48,170 bases of DNA from an uncultured Bacteroidia bacterium. GTDB lineage: Bacteria > Bacteroidota > Bacteroidia > J057 > CALLMJ01. The notes under the pieces were generated by a model. The model saw only the letters and a program-made list of their open reading frames with translations. It was not told where the DNA came from and ran no database searches. A program made the translations under genes and the position numbers. The DNA lies in assembly GCA_938005475.1 (NCBI GenBank), contig CALLNY010000040.1, forward strand, positions 1 through 48,170. The letters run 5' to 3'. Below are positions 8,565 to 18,037 of this stretch, piece after piece. Numbering within the stretch: position 1 is the stretch's first letter; every line of letters begins with the position of its first letter.

Positions 8565-8599
8565 TATTTGTTTTTTGTTTTTTCTATAAAGTTTATAAA

Positions 8600-11500
8600 A
8601 TGAAGTTTTTTATAGGATTGATATTATTTAGTTTTTTAAGTCTAATTCATGCACAAAATAATCTTTCCTTTTCTTGGGAACCGGAATGGAAAAATCCTAT
8701 ACTTCGCAAGCTTGGTTTTGGGAAAAATCCTAACCAAAAAATCCCTTATTGTAAAGATTGTATCTATGATACGGACTTTGAGTTTTTACCCGTAAAAACT
8801 TATTTACTTCCTCTTACAAATTATAGTTACCAACTTGCAGACTTGAACGCACGATATCAGGAAAGTGAAATACGGGTAAATTTAGCTTACACTAATTTAA
8901 AACTACAAGGTAGTGATTGGTATCCCCAACAAACAATTCAAATTCAAGAAGTTGTTTATGATAAAGGAAAACCTTTTCAAACCTTTAAGGTTTACGGTGC
9001 TCAAGTTAATGCGCATGGGCAAATTCGTTTGTTACAAAATATAGATTTTCAATTAAAAGGCATCCCGCTTCCTAGTAAATCGAATAAAACACAAAGAACT
9101 TATGCTCCGAACTCGGTTTTAGCGAATGGTTTCTTTTACAAAATGGGAGTAGTAGACAATGGGGTTTACAGAATAACGCGTGCCCAAATGGCGCAAATGG
9201 GCTTTGATATCAATAATTTAGACCCCCGAAATATCAAAATATACAGCAACGGCGGAAGCATGCTACCACAACCTAATTCTTTAACTATTTACGATGACTT
9301 GTATGAGAACGCTATTTATGTAAGCGGTGAAGCAGATGGTAAATTCGATGATAATGATTTTATTCTTTTTTACGGTGAAAGTCCACACCGCATCAATTGG
9401 GATACCGCAGGTTGTGTAGAACGACATATTATCAATATTTATTCTGATTCTACCTTCTATTTTATAACCGTTGGTAATAGCCCTGGAAAAAGAGTTTCAT
9501 TACGTACTTCAGAACCTAATCAAGGGACCCTTGTCAATACTTGTAAAACGCTTCAATGGATAGAAGAAGAACAACTTAATTTACTGAACACGGGAAGACT
9601 TTGGGTTGGACCCATCTTTGATTTTGTTACTTCAAGAGATTATTCTTTTCCTATTTACAACTTAGTTTCCAACACGAATTTAACGATACGAACCCGAGTT
9701 TTTACAAGAGGTGGTTCCAATAGTACTTGGACTTTGAGCCATAATGGAAACCCTATTGCTAATATTAATGCTGCGGCTGTCAATGTTTTTAGTACGGATA
9801 TGGTTTACGCTTCCAATACTTACAACTGTACAACCATTCCGCAAAGCCAAATAGGTAATACCTTAAATCTAAATCTACGCCACAACAAAACTTTGAACTC
9901 CGTAGGATGGTTAGACTTCATAGAAATTGAATACGAACAATATCTCAAACATTTTGGTAATAGCTACGTATTCAGAATAGTACAACAAGAACCTGTTACA
10001 ATATCTTTAGAGGGCGATAACAATTTATGGATTTGGGATGTTTCTAATGGGCAAGACCCTATCCAACAACAAACTTCTTTTAATGGAAATAAGCATGAGT
10101 TTAATCTGCAAGCTAATAAAAATACTTTCGTAAGTTTCAATCCTAATCGGTTGCCCAGCCCTACCTTTATGCATCGGATTGATAACCAAAATTTACATGC
10201 ATTAGATTGGGCAGATTATCTTATTATAACACCTTTTGAATTAAGAAATCCCGCTAACCAATTAGCCAATTTCCATAGAACAAAGTACCAAAGGAAAGTT
10301 CATGTAGTAAATCTCCATGAGATATGGAACGAATTTGGTGGCGGAAGAAGAGATGTTACAGCTATTCGTAACTTCATTAAAATGTTTTATGACCGTGCCG
10401 CAGGCAATCCTGACCAAGCCCTCAAATGGGTTCTTTTATTCGGTGATGGGCATCATGACCCCAAAGACCGTGTTCAAGGTGTCAATTTTATTCCTACTTA
10501 CCAATCTCGTGAATCCTTGAACCCTCCCTTTTCATTCGTAAGTGATGATTATTTTACTTTTCTAGATGACAACGAAGGGCGCTGGAACGAACCCTCCGAA
10601 GTACATTTTTCTGATGTTGCTATTGGAAGATTGCCCGTTGAAAGCCTTGAAGATGCTCAAAACGTCGTCAATAAAATTATTCATTATGCTTCTAATAATC
10701 CACAAACCTTCGGAGAGTGGAGAAATAAAATATTATTTGTGGGAGATGTAAAACTAGGTGGGAATTTCCCTGAATGTAACCACATGAACGAAGCCGATAA
10801 TTTAAGTAAAAAAGTAGAAAGTTATGCTCCCTGCATTTATGTCGATAAAATCTACCTTGACACTTATCCTGCAGTGAATTCCCCAAATGGAATACGTTTT
10901 CCCCAAGCTAAAACACGTTTACTAGAAAAAGCTCAAGCTGGAAATCTTATTATAAACTATACAGGGCATGGGGGAGAAGATGGTTGGTCTAATGCTAAAT
11001 TGTTTGAAATACCTGATATCCAATCACTTAATAATTATAATGCTTTGCCTCTATATGTTACCGCAACCTGTGAATTCGGTAGATGGGACGAATATAACTT
11101 TCGTTGCGGTGGTGAATTACTGCTATCTAATCCTAATGGTGGTGCTATTGGTCTACTTACCTCCGTAAGAGTAGTCTTCTCTTCCGCTAACTTCGCTATC
11201 AATACGCGCTTCTATGACCACGCCTTTAAATATGATTCTACACTTAACTCCTTCTTAACTATCGGTGAAATCTACCGTTTAACGAAAAATGCTACTTTCC
11301 CCATCGCCCCCACTAATACTCGAAGTTATTCCTTACTTGCAGACCCCGCTATTATTCTAAATTACCCCGAAAAACAAATCGTTATTACTGAAATCAACCA
11401 AAACTCGCAAGGATTAAACCCAGATACCCTCAAAGCTAGACAGTTAGTAACTCTAAAAGGAGAAATTCGTAATTACGATAATTCTTTAGATGCTAACTTT

Positions 11501-12442
11501 AATGGTTCTTTATTAGCTACTATCTTCGATAAAGCCTCTATTCTTAGACCTAATAATTGTAATGCCAATTACACCTTATTTAAAAACATTTTATTTAATG
11601 GTGAAGTTACCGTACAAAATGGAAAATTCACAGTCCAATTTGTAGTACCATTAGATATTTCCTATGAAATGGGCAAAGGAAAACTTTTGTTTTATGCTAA
11701 AAGTAGTACAAACGATGCGGCAGGCTGTCGTAATGATGTAATAGTTTGTTGCACTGATATTTCAGCTCCAGAAGATAAAATACCACCAATTGTCAATCTA
11801 TTTTTAAATGATACTTGTTGTTGGATAAATGGAGGTGTAACCAGTCAGAACCCTTTACTCATTGCATTAGTGCGTGATGACCAAGGAATTAATACTACGG
11901 GGCTTGGTGTTGGCAGAGAATTAGTAGCTATCTTAGATGGCGATATCAATAATCCTATTGTCCTGAATGACCATTACCAAGCCAATAAAGACTCCTATAA
12001 TTCAGGGTCTATACAGTATAAATTACAAAATTTAAGTCCAGGTGAGCATTGTATCCAAATAAAAGTATGGGACGTAAACAATAACTCCGCAACCGATGAA
12101 ACTTGTTTTATTGTAGAGAACAACGCTAAATTAGTCATTGACAGGTTATTAAATTATCCTAATCCCTTTACAACTCATACACAATTTTTCTTTGAGCATA
12201 ATCGTGCTGGTGATGAATTGGATATAAAAATTGATATATTTACTATTTCTGGAAAATTAGTTAAAACTTTGCAAGATAAAATTTATGCTGATGGAAAAAT
12301 CTGCAATCGTATAGAATGGGACGGTTTAGATGAATTTGGTGAAAGAATTGCAAGAGGTACTTATATTTATAAGGTAACGGTACGTTCACCCAGAACAGGA
12401 GATGTTGTTTCTAAATACGAAAAATTGGTCATATTAAGATAA
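8600..12442 (+). CDS. porU: T9SS C-terminal signal peptidase/sortase PorU
   Basis: PorU is the cell-surface enzyme of the type IX secretion system that cleaves the C-terminal sorting domain of cargo proteins and links them to A-type lipopolysaccharide. This protein is about 1,280 residues from the chosen ATG, which opens a clean signal peptide (MKFFIGLILFSFLSLIHAQ). Domains are a long beta-rich N-terminal part, a gingipain-type C25 peptidase domain (about 590-930), and a C-terminal FlgD-like Ig domain (LLNYPNPF ... ISGKLVKTL ... GTYIYKV). The catalytic His is in NYTGHGGEDGW (about H790) and the catalytic Cys in YVTATCEFGRWD (about C824). No porV follows, unlike many relatives. Its 3' end overlaps the convergent flippase gene by 9 bases. 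Confidence 0.93.
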   Translation: MKFFIGLILFSFLSLIHAQNNLSFSWEPEWKNPILRKLGFGKNPNQKIPYCKDCIYDTDFEFLPVKTYLLPLTNYSYQLADLNARYQESEIRVNLAYTNLKLQGSDWYPQQTIQIQEVVYDKGKPFQTFKVYGAQVNAHGQIRLLQNIDFQLKGIPLPSKSNKTQRTYAPNSVLANGFFYKMGVVDNGVYRITRAQMAQMGFDINNLDPRNIKIYSNGGSMLPQPNSLTIYDDLYENAIYVSGEADGKFDDNDFILFYGESPHRINWDTAGCVERHIINIYSDSTFYFITVGNSPGKRVSLRTSEPNQGTLVNTCKTLQWIEEEQLNLLNTGRLWVGPIFDFVTSRDYSFPIYNLVSNTNLTIRTRVFTRGGSNSTWTLSHNGNPIANINAAAVNVFSTDMVYASNTYNCTTIPQSQIGNTLNLNLRHNKTLNSVGWLDFIEIEYEQYLKHFGNSYVFRIVQQEPVTISLEGDNNLWIWDVSNGQDPIQQQTSFNGNKHEFNLQANKNTFVSFNPNRLPSPTFMHRIDNQNLHALDWADYLIITPFELRNPANQLANFHRTKYQRKVHVVNLHEIWNEFGGGRRDVTAIRNFIKMFYDRAAGNPDQALKWVLLFGDGHHDPKDRVQGVNFIPTYQSRESLNPPFSFVSDDYFTFLDDNEGRWNEPSEVHFSDVAIGRLPVESLEDAQNVVNKIIHYASNNPQTFGEWRNKILFVGDVKLGGNFPECNHMNEADNLSKKVESYAPCIYVDKIYLDTYPAVNSPNGIRFPQAKTRLLEKAQAGNLIINYTGHGGEDGWSNAKLFEIPDIQSLNNYNALPLYVTATCEFGRWDEYNFRCGGELLLSNPNGGAIGLLTSVRVVFSSANFAINTRFYDHAFKYDSTLNSFLTIGEIYRLTKNATFPIAPTNTRSYSLLADPAIILNYPEKQIVITEINQNSQGLNPDTLKARQLVTLKGEIRNYDNSLDANFNGSLLATIFDKASILRPNNCNANYTLFKNILFNGEVTVQNGKFTVQFVVPLDISYEMGKGKLLFYAKSSTNDAAGCRNDVIVCCTDISAPEDKIPPIVNLFLNDTCCWINGGVTSQNPLLIALVRDDQGINTTGLGVGRELVAILDGDINNPIVLNDHYQANKDSYNSGSIQYKLQNLSPGEHCIQIKVWDVNNNSATDETCFIVENNAKLVIDRLLNYPNPFTTHTQFFFEHNRAGDELDIKIDIFTISGKLVKTLQDKIYADGKICNRIEWDGLDEFGERIARGTYIYKVTVRSPRTGDVVSKYEKLVILR

Positions 12443-13843
12443 AGGTTTTTTCCATTGGACTAACTTCCAAGAAAATAGTAAAATACTAATCCATAAAACA
12501 CAAAATAAGGTATTAAAAAGCCAATGCAATTGAAGCCATTTGAATAAATATAACCATAGAATGCCCGTAGAAAGAACGGTGAAGGATTTTATAAAAACTA
12601 AAATATCCAGCTTAAAGTTTTTATGTTTGAGAAAAATTATCAAAAAGCCGAACGATTGTACAACAAAAGCCGCTAACAGCGCTATTGCACTCCCTATACT
12701 ATCCCATAAAGGAATAAAAAAAAATGAAAGTACAACGTTAGTTATAATTGCAAAAATGAGAATTTTATTGGTCTGATGAACAAAACCCGAAGCCGTGAGC
12801 CAAGTAGAAAAAATATTAAAACATGCATTTAAGCCAACCGTCCATATCAAGATTTTTAATAAAAGAAACATCTTTTGAACTTCCTCGGGATTACTTTTTG
12901 TAAATTGAACAAATAAGATTTCTCCGTATAATTGTACCCAAAAAGCGACAAAAAGAATAGGTATTGCAACGATAACCCAACCTAATTGAAAAAAATCTTG
13001 TAGTTTTTTAGGTTCTTGCTGATGATTAGCAAATTTAGCAAAGAAAATAGGCAAGATAGTCCATAAATACATAGCAATAGCATTATTCCACCGGTACGCC
13101 CCAGCAAATAAACCAGACTCTTTCTCCCCGGCCATTTTTTCTATCAATACTTGATTGATTTTTTCGTTTGTTGAGAAGAGGATTGTCATTAAAGCAAAAG
13201 GTAAAAATGCTTTGGAAATTTGTTTTAGAAAAGAATAATCAAATTCAATATTGCGGATTTCTAGAGATTGTTTTAATAGAAACCATCCTAATAAAAAAGG
13301 GCAGAATGCAGAGAGTAACAAAGAATCTATAAAACGTTCAAAATTAAATTGTTGGAGGTATATCCATAACAAGCAGATAATCAACAAAAATGCTTTATCT
13401 AAATTTCCCATTAAAGTGTCTAAACGAAAAAATTGTAAGGCTTGAAGTTGAGCTCTTTGAAGTTGTATTCCAGAAATCAAAATTTGATAGATACTTATCC
13501 AAAAAAGCCACTGAAAATGCTTCCATGAATAGCCCATGAAAGTGGCAGTTAATAAACAAGTAACTAAAAACAAGAGGGATAAAATCAATTTAGAGCCCCA
13601 AATTTTACCGAGTTTTGCTTGTAATAAATCTTTTTTACCTGCAAATTCTTTGACGTTCCAAGAGCTGATGCCCAAGTCGGATAGTACAACAAAAATACTG
13701 GAAAAAGAAAAAAGAGCGGCATAGACCCCTATTATTTCATGTCCTAGTTCATCTTGAATTTTGTTTTCAGTAAAAACCCAAGCCGGTTTGATAATTAAGT
13801 TCGCTAATACAGATAAAAGAAGTGTAATAAAAAAAGAATTCAT
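12434..13843 (-). CDS. Polysaccharide/oligosaccharide flippase family membrane protein
   Basis: This 469-residue protein is almost all hydrophobic helices, with about 12-14 predicted membrane spans, and opens with the typical Wzx/MOP-family N-terminus (LLSVLANLIIKPAWVFTENKIQDELG). The pattern matches the lipopolysaccharide and oligosaccharide flippases that move lipid-linked glycans across the inner membrane. Substrate unknown. It lies 7 bases downstream of the PlsC gene on the same strand, so the two are probably one transcript. Its end overlaps porU. PorU anchors proteins to lipopolysaccharide, so an LPS-related flippase beside it is suggestive but not proof of a link. Confidence 0.8.
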   Translation of the reverse strand: MNSFFITLLLSVLANLIIKPAWVFTENKIQDELGHEIIGVYAALFSFSSIFVVLSDLGISSWNVKEFAGKKDLLQAKLGKIWGSKLILSLLFLVTCLLTATFMGYSWKHFQWLFWISIYQILISGIQLQRAQLQALQFFRLDTLMGNLDKAFLLIICLLWIYLQQFNFERFIDSLLLSAFCPFLLGWFLLKQSLEIRNIEFDYSFLKQISKAFLPFALMTILFSTNEKINQVLIEKMAGEKESGLFAGAYRWNNAIAMYLWTILPIFFAKFANHQQEPKKLQDFFQLGWVIVAIPILFVAFWVQLYGEILFVQFTKSNPEEVQKMFLLLKILIWTVGLNACFNIFSTWLTASGFVHQTNKILIFAIITNVVLSFFFIPLWDSIGSAIALLAAFVVQSFGFLIIFLKHKNFKLDILVFIKSFTVLSTGILWLYLFKWLQLHWLFNTLFCVLWISILLFSWKLVQWKKPLS

Positions 13844-13850
13844 TTAATTT

Positions 13851-14585
13851 TTAGGATAGACTTTTCATTTTATCGTGGATTAAATTCCATACTTTTTCTG
13901 TCAATACGGGCAAATCTTCTTGATTTAATTGATGGGTAGGAATAGGTTCTAGGATATGCAGATGTATTGTTTGGAAAGGGAAAAAGTAGAGTTTATCTTT
14001 ATCAGGCATAATTTGAGAGGTATTTTGTATCACGACAGGGAGTACAGGGATTTTAAGTTTGATAGCTAATAAAAAGGGACCTTCTTTGAAGGGTGCAAGG
14101 AAATGCCCTCTTTTGATACCTCCTTCAGGGAAGATAACCATAGAAATACCGGATTGTAAAATTTTTTGGCTCATGATAAAACTTCTTGCGGCTGCGGAAG
14201 GCTGGTCTCGTTGAACAGGTACATGTAATTTTTGAAACATCCAACCAAAAATAGGTAAGTCATTGAGTTCTGCTTTGCCAATAAAACGAAATTGGGAAAT
14301 TGGTAAAAAGTGACAAGCGGGAATATCTAAATAGCTTTTATGGTTAGGTGTTATAACATAAACTTGTTGTTTATCTATAAGGTGCCTATTATGTATCTTT
14401 ACTGGGATGCCTCCCCATAAAAAGATAAATCTTCCCCATAACTTATTGAGTGCATGCGAAGCATTTTTACGTTCTTTTTTTAGTAAATAATAATGAAGTG
14501 GGAAAATGATTAACATAAAAAAAATAAAACCTAAACCAAACCAAACTAAACCAATTTTCCCCCAAATTTTTTTCCAAAGTGGCAT
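13851..14585 (-). CDS. plsC: 1-acyl-sn-glycerol-3-phosphate acyltransferase (PlsC family)
   Basis: PlsC transfers an acyl chain to the sn-2 position of lysophosphatidic acid, making phosphatidic acid for membrane lipids. At 244 residues it has the usual length. Two N-terminal hydrophobic stretches are followed by the NHxxxxD motif (PNHKSYLDIPA), a 'FIGKAEL' block, the 'PVQRD' segment and the substrate-binding FPEGG motif. A -7 box TACCTTTG lies about 14 bases upstream of its ATG on the minus strand, with no clear -33. It probably heads a two-gene unit with the flippase. Other acyltransferases of the LPLAT family cannot be fully excluded. Confidence 0.88.
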   Translation of the reverse strand: MPLWKKIWGKIGLVWFGLGFIFFMLIIFPLHYYLLKKERKNASHALNKLWGRFIFLWGGIPVKIHNRHLIDKQQVYVITPNHKSYLDIPACHFLPISQFRFIGKAELNDLPIFGWMFQKLHVPVQRDQPSAAARSFIMSQKILQSGISMVIFPEGGIKRGHFLAPFKEGPFLLAIKLKIPVLPVVIQNTSQIMPDKDKLYFFPFQTIHLHILEPIPTHQLNQEDLPVLTEKVWNLIHDKMKSLS

Positions 14586-14617
14586 AGCTGTTTGTTATGC
14601 AAAGGTAAGTAGTTTTT

Positions 14618-15589
14618 TTATTTTTTTAATTTTCCTACTAAAATTTTACTATCGAAGACACAGCCAATAAGAATGGTATCTTGAAAAGGAGCGGCTACGC
14701 TCGCGGCCGAAAATGATTGTTCAAGGATTGGTATTTCAAAAATTTGCGGCTTACTACTTGGAGATGTAATTTTGTAAAGTTTGGACGGTGAATATACTGT
14801 ACTATCTTTAAAATGTTTAATAAATTTACTAAATTTTATATGTGCCGCAGTCCATAGATTATTTTCTTCATCTAATTCCAGATTGTCAGGAGCCCCTTCT
14901 AACTTGATTGTATGTATTCTTTTTCCTTCCAGATTGTAGACTTCGATCCTTCTTTTGTAAATGGAACTAATAAAAATTTGATTATCAATCTGAACGATTC
15001 CATTAGGATAATTCATTTTACAAAAAATGCGAGTTTTTCCATTTTCATATAGTATAACTTTATCGGTTTTGAGGCGAAGAAAGAAGTTAGTAAAAAAATA
15101 AAAGATAGAACGATTGTTCGGGTCATTGGTGAGATAGAAAGTATCGGGATTTATTATGTAAAGGTCATTTGGAGAGATAAAAAAAGAATTTTGAATAGTT
15201 TTGAGGTGTTTAAGTTGAGGGAGGTTAGGGTAAAATTGGAAAACTTCAATAGTATTTAATTTTTTTTGTCGGTGATTAATGACATAAAGTTGTTGATTTT
15301 GTTCGTCGAAATCTAAACCGTGAGGATGAAAAGGAAAGGGTAGTTCGTTGTGTAGATTTAGAATTTGGTTCTGATAAAAGGCTAAAATTTTTCCATTTTG
15401 TTGGTAGAGAGAGGATTTTTTGCGTCTTTCGTTGCAGGAAATAAAGGCAATAGAGTGATTTTTATTCCAGGTGATGTCTTCGGTGCCGGGGTAGGTTGTT
15501 AATATTTGCCAATGATTATTTTGGGAGAAGATGTAAAATTTGTTGAAGAAGTAAAAAAAGAAAAGCAAAATGCTATGAAAAATTCTCAT
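14618..15589 (-). CDS. Paraoxonase/SMP-30-like six-bladed beta-propeller protein
   Basis: A hydrophobic N-terminus (MRIFHSILLFFFYFFNKFYIF followed by SQ) suggests export or membrane anchoring. The body has the repeated blade motifs of the paraoxonase/arylesterase and gluconolactonase group: HPHGLDFDEQNQQLYVINH, then SPNDLYIINPDTFYLTND, which matches the calcium-binding loop of PON enzymes, then NGIVQIDNQIFIS and NLELDEENNLWTAAH. These enzymes hydrolyse lactones or esters with calcium; the substrate is not known. I chose the ATG at 15589, not the TTG three codons upstream. It overlaps the 3' end of the protease gene by 17 bases and is probably the last gene of the mpl operon. Confidence 0.75.
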   Translation of the reverse strand: MRIFHSILLFFFYFFNKFYIFSQNNHWQILTTYPGTEDITWNKNHSIAFISCNERRKKSSLYQQNGKILAFYQNQILNLHNELPFPFHPHGLDFDEQNQQLYVINHRQKKLNTIEVFQFYPNLPQLKHLKTIQNSFFISPNDLYIINPDTFYLTNDPNNRSIFYFFTNFFLRLKTDKVILYENGKTRIFCKMNYPNGIVQIDNQIFISSIYKRRIEVYNLEGKRIHTIKLEGAPDNLELDEENNLWTAAHIKFSKFIKHFKDSTVYSPSKLYKITSPSSKPQIFEIPILEQSFSAASVAAPFQDTILIGCVFDSKILVGKLKK

Positions 15590-16685
15590 TCTCTTCAAGG
15601 ATTGGGATACACTGGAATTCTTTTATTAAAATTTGGTAATAAGTATCTGATTTTTCTAAAATTTCTTTCCATCTTTGCATTGCCATTTCAGCAGTAAAAT
15701 CTTGGTCATAAATTAGATTAGAGAGAACAATTTCCTGATTATTTAAGCTGAACCAAGCAAATTGTAATTGGTTATTTTCTTTGAGAAGGAATTCGTAGAC
15801 ATTACCTAAATTTTGTTTAGGTAGGCGGCATAAGACGGCATCCATAGTAATAAAAAATGTTTGTGTGATATAATTAACAAAGATTTTGAAACCATTTTTT
15901 TTGATTTCCCAAGAGTTAATGCCTTTACGAGCAACTTTTACATTGATGTTTAGGTTTTGAAGGACTTTTTCAATTTCTAAGGCAATTCCTGAAACTTGAT
16001 AAGTTTCATTTTCTTTTAGGGGCCAGTGAATTTTAGCGCCGCAGAAAGGGCAGTATTCAGGATTTTCTTTGTCAATTTGTTTTTCTGATATTAGATTTTC
16101 ACAGCTGTGGCATTTTAAAATAAAGTTACCATAATAAGGCTGATAGTCTTTTAGGTCTTGGAGTAAATAGGATACGGGGATAGCGAAACCGAGATTATCT
16201 CCTTCTAAAATAGCGGCACAATTAACACCGATGATATTTCCCTTCCAATCGATTAAGGGACCTCCTGAATTTCCGGGGTTGATTGCGGCATCAATCTGAA
16301 TATAATAAATTTGATTTTGAAGTCTTTCGGCACGAGAAACAATCCCTTGCGTTGCAGTGTAATTTAGCCCATAGGGATGCCCAATTGCAATGACGGTTTC
16401 TCCGTTTTTCACTTTATCTTCTCTTATATTTACATCGGGAAAATCTATATTAACAGGGGGCTCAATAAAAGCTAAATCGTATTTTGGGTCCATAAATAGA
16501 ACACGGGCAGGTGTATCCTCAAATAATTTTCCATTGATTATCACTTCATTATTTCCTTCTGTAACATGATAATTGGTAACAATTAAATGATATTTTTTTA
16601 AGTAAAAACCAGTACCCGTTCCTTTTGGTGTAGAGATTTGCACTACAATAGGTTGAAGTAACTGAACAAGTTCTTGATTAGTCAT
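15573..16685 (-). CDS. Cytoplasmic HtrA-like serine protease with zinc ribbon and YbjN-like C-terminal domain
   Basis: Residues 1-190 form a trypsin-fold protease with the catalytic triad His40 (VTNYHVTEG), Asp70 (DPKYDLAFIEP) and Ser140 (INPGNSGGPL). There is no signal peptide and no PDZ domain, unlike periplasmic DegP/HtrA. Residues about 197-224 form a four-Cys zinc ribbon (CHSCE ... YCPFCG). The remaining 140 residues resemble YbjN/type III chaperone-like domains (VSGIALEIEKVLQNLNI, FVNYITQTFFITMDAVLCRLP), a fold that usually binds protein partners. The ATG overlaps the stop of the upstream gene by 4 bases (ATGA), so the two are translationally coupled. A role in cytoplasmic protein quality control or regulated proteolysis is an inference. 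Confidence 0.8.
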   Translation of the reverse strand: MTNQELVQLLQPIVVQISTPKGTGTGFYLKKYHLIVTNYHVTEGNNEVIINGKLFEDTPARVLFMDPKYDLAFIEPPVNIDFPDVNIREDKVKNGETVIAIGHPYGLNYTATQGIVSRAERLQNQIYYIQIDAAINPGNSGGPLIDWKGNIIGVNCAAILEGDNLGFAIPVSYLLQDLKDYQPYYGNFILKCHSCENLISEKQIDKENPEYCPFCGAKIHWPLKENETYQVSGIALEIEKVLQNLNINVKVARKGINSWEIKKNGFKIFVNYITQTFFITMDAVLCRLPKQNLGNVYEFLLKENNQLQFAWFSLNNQEIVLSNLIYDQDFTAEMAMQRWKEILEKSDTYYQILIKEFQCIPILEENENFS

Positions 16686-18031
16686 GATTGGGTATTATAA
16701 GTGTTAAAATCGCACTGGGATAATTCTTTCGTGAAGCTAATAGCAAAAGCAAGTAAGTTATCAAAAACTAAATTTTCAAAATGAAAATGAAATTTGGGAT
16801 AAGTAATTTTATAGTCAGAATTGATTTTTTGAATAAGATTCAGAATTTGTGATATATTAAAGTGTGAGTGAGTATTTTTACCGAATATTCCTAAAAATTT
16901 AGTTTTTTGTAAGAATTTAGGTTTTTGAGGTTCATATAATTCGTAAGGATATTTTAGGGGTAGTATTCTATGACTATTCAAAATGACTAAAAATAATTCA
17001 AACAAATCTTCGAGGATTGCGGGAATTTTATAGTTAAAAGTATTAAACAAAATACCATACTCAAAACACTCTAATGCAACATCGGGATAATTATTGTCTT
17101 GGTACCAAACATAATTTTCTAAGGATTTTTGAAAATGATTAATAATGACTTCTATTTTTGCATTGTTGGTGATAGAAAATGAATAGTAAGATTCTGTAAA
17201 TAAGTATTCTTTTGGAAAATTTTGAAGTTTATTTTGAATAAAGTTAAAGGTTTCCACCATTTTTTTATTTTTTTCTTCTGTAGTAAGATTATCCTCCATA
17301 AAAAAATCATTGTTAATTTTTTTTATGGACATTTGCAAAGGACCTGTTGGAATTAAAAAAAAATCTATACGATAAGCTAAATTGAGGAGTAAATAAGAAG
17401 CACCACCTATAATAGCTTTTGAATTAATTTCATTTACACGGTTTAGGGTTTTTGTTATCCATTCATTTAATAGGTTCCATTTTGTTTCTAGAATTTTAGG
17501 ATTAGAAAAAGTATTAAAATTTTTTAAAATTTCTACATCATCTAATTTTTCTCCTTTTGATTTATCATATAAAATTTCATTCGTCATTTTGTCTCCATGT
17601 AAAGCAATCTCTTGGATGACATTATAAATAAGATAGGGATTATATTCAATAGAAGTTAAATAACCTTTTAAAATTAGTTGGTTATTTTCTAAAACAAATC
17701 GAGCATAGTTGAGTTCGTAATTCAGAGATAAAATTTTACGTAATAGAGGGAGCGGTTTTTGATTTAAATTAGCGATGGGTAAAAATGTTTTAAGTTCATT
17801 TTCTTGAAAAATTCCTTGAATTTTTAAGTTATTGTGAAATATGGTAAAAAAAATCGTGTTATCCGTTTGATGATATACTACATTGGGTTGTTTGTCGTTT
17901 TGTATGTAATTTAATAAATGTTTAAAAGCGATCAAATAGCTCTTTTGCTCAAAATAAGAGAACGAAGCCTCCCAGTCTACGATTTGGGATTTTGATTTAT
18001 TGATATCAGAGTAACGTCCAAATTTTTTCAT
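16682..18031 (-). CDS. YbjN/type III chaperone-like protein, function unknown
   Basis: This is a 449-residue protein without signal peptide or membrane segments. Residues about 45-150 resemble the YbjN/CesT-like fold: 'IFFTIFHNNLKIQGIF', then 'PLLRKILSLNYELNYARFVLENN', 'LILKGYLTS', and a helix ending 'IALHGDKMTNEI', the usual last helix of these domains. The C-terminal 300 residues are mostly helical and I do not recognise them. It sits 6 bases after mpl and overlaps the zinc-ribbon protease by 4 bases, and that protease carries its own related domain. A functional pair, chaperone-like subunit plus protease, is plausible but inferred. Confidence 0.65.
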   Translation of the reverse strand: MKKFGRYSDINKSKSQIVDWEASFSYFEQKSYLIAFKHLLNYIQNDKQPNVVYHQTDNTIFFTIFHNNLKIQGIFQENELKTFLPIANLNQKPLPLLRKILSLNYELNYARFVLENNQLILKGYLTSIEYNPYLIYNVIQEIALHGDKMTNEILYDKSKGEKLDDVEILKNFNTFSNPKILETKWNLLNEWITKTLNRVNEINSKAIIGGASYLLLNLAYRIDFFLIPTGPLQMSIKKINNDFFMEDNLTTEEKNKKMVETFNFIQNKLQNFPKEYLFTESYYSFSITNNAKIEVIINHFQKSLENYVWYQDNNYPDVALECFEYGILFNTFNYKIPAILEDLFELFLVILNSHRILPLKYPYELYEPQKPKFLQKTKFLGIFGKNTHSHFNISQILNLIQKINSDYKITYPKFHFHFENLVFDNLLAFAISFTKELSQCDFNTYNTQS

Positions 18032-18037
18032 TGATAG

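Noticed and set aside
8513-8599. Longer porU start at the ATG overlapping the methyltransferase stop
   Set aside because: It would place about 29 residues before the signal peptide, and the promoter at 8534-8564 lies inside it.
13251-13724. Plus-strand frames inside the flippase gene
   Set aside because: They are antisense to a well-supported membrane protein and carry no recognisable domain.
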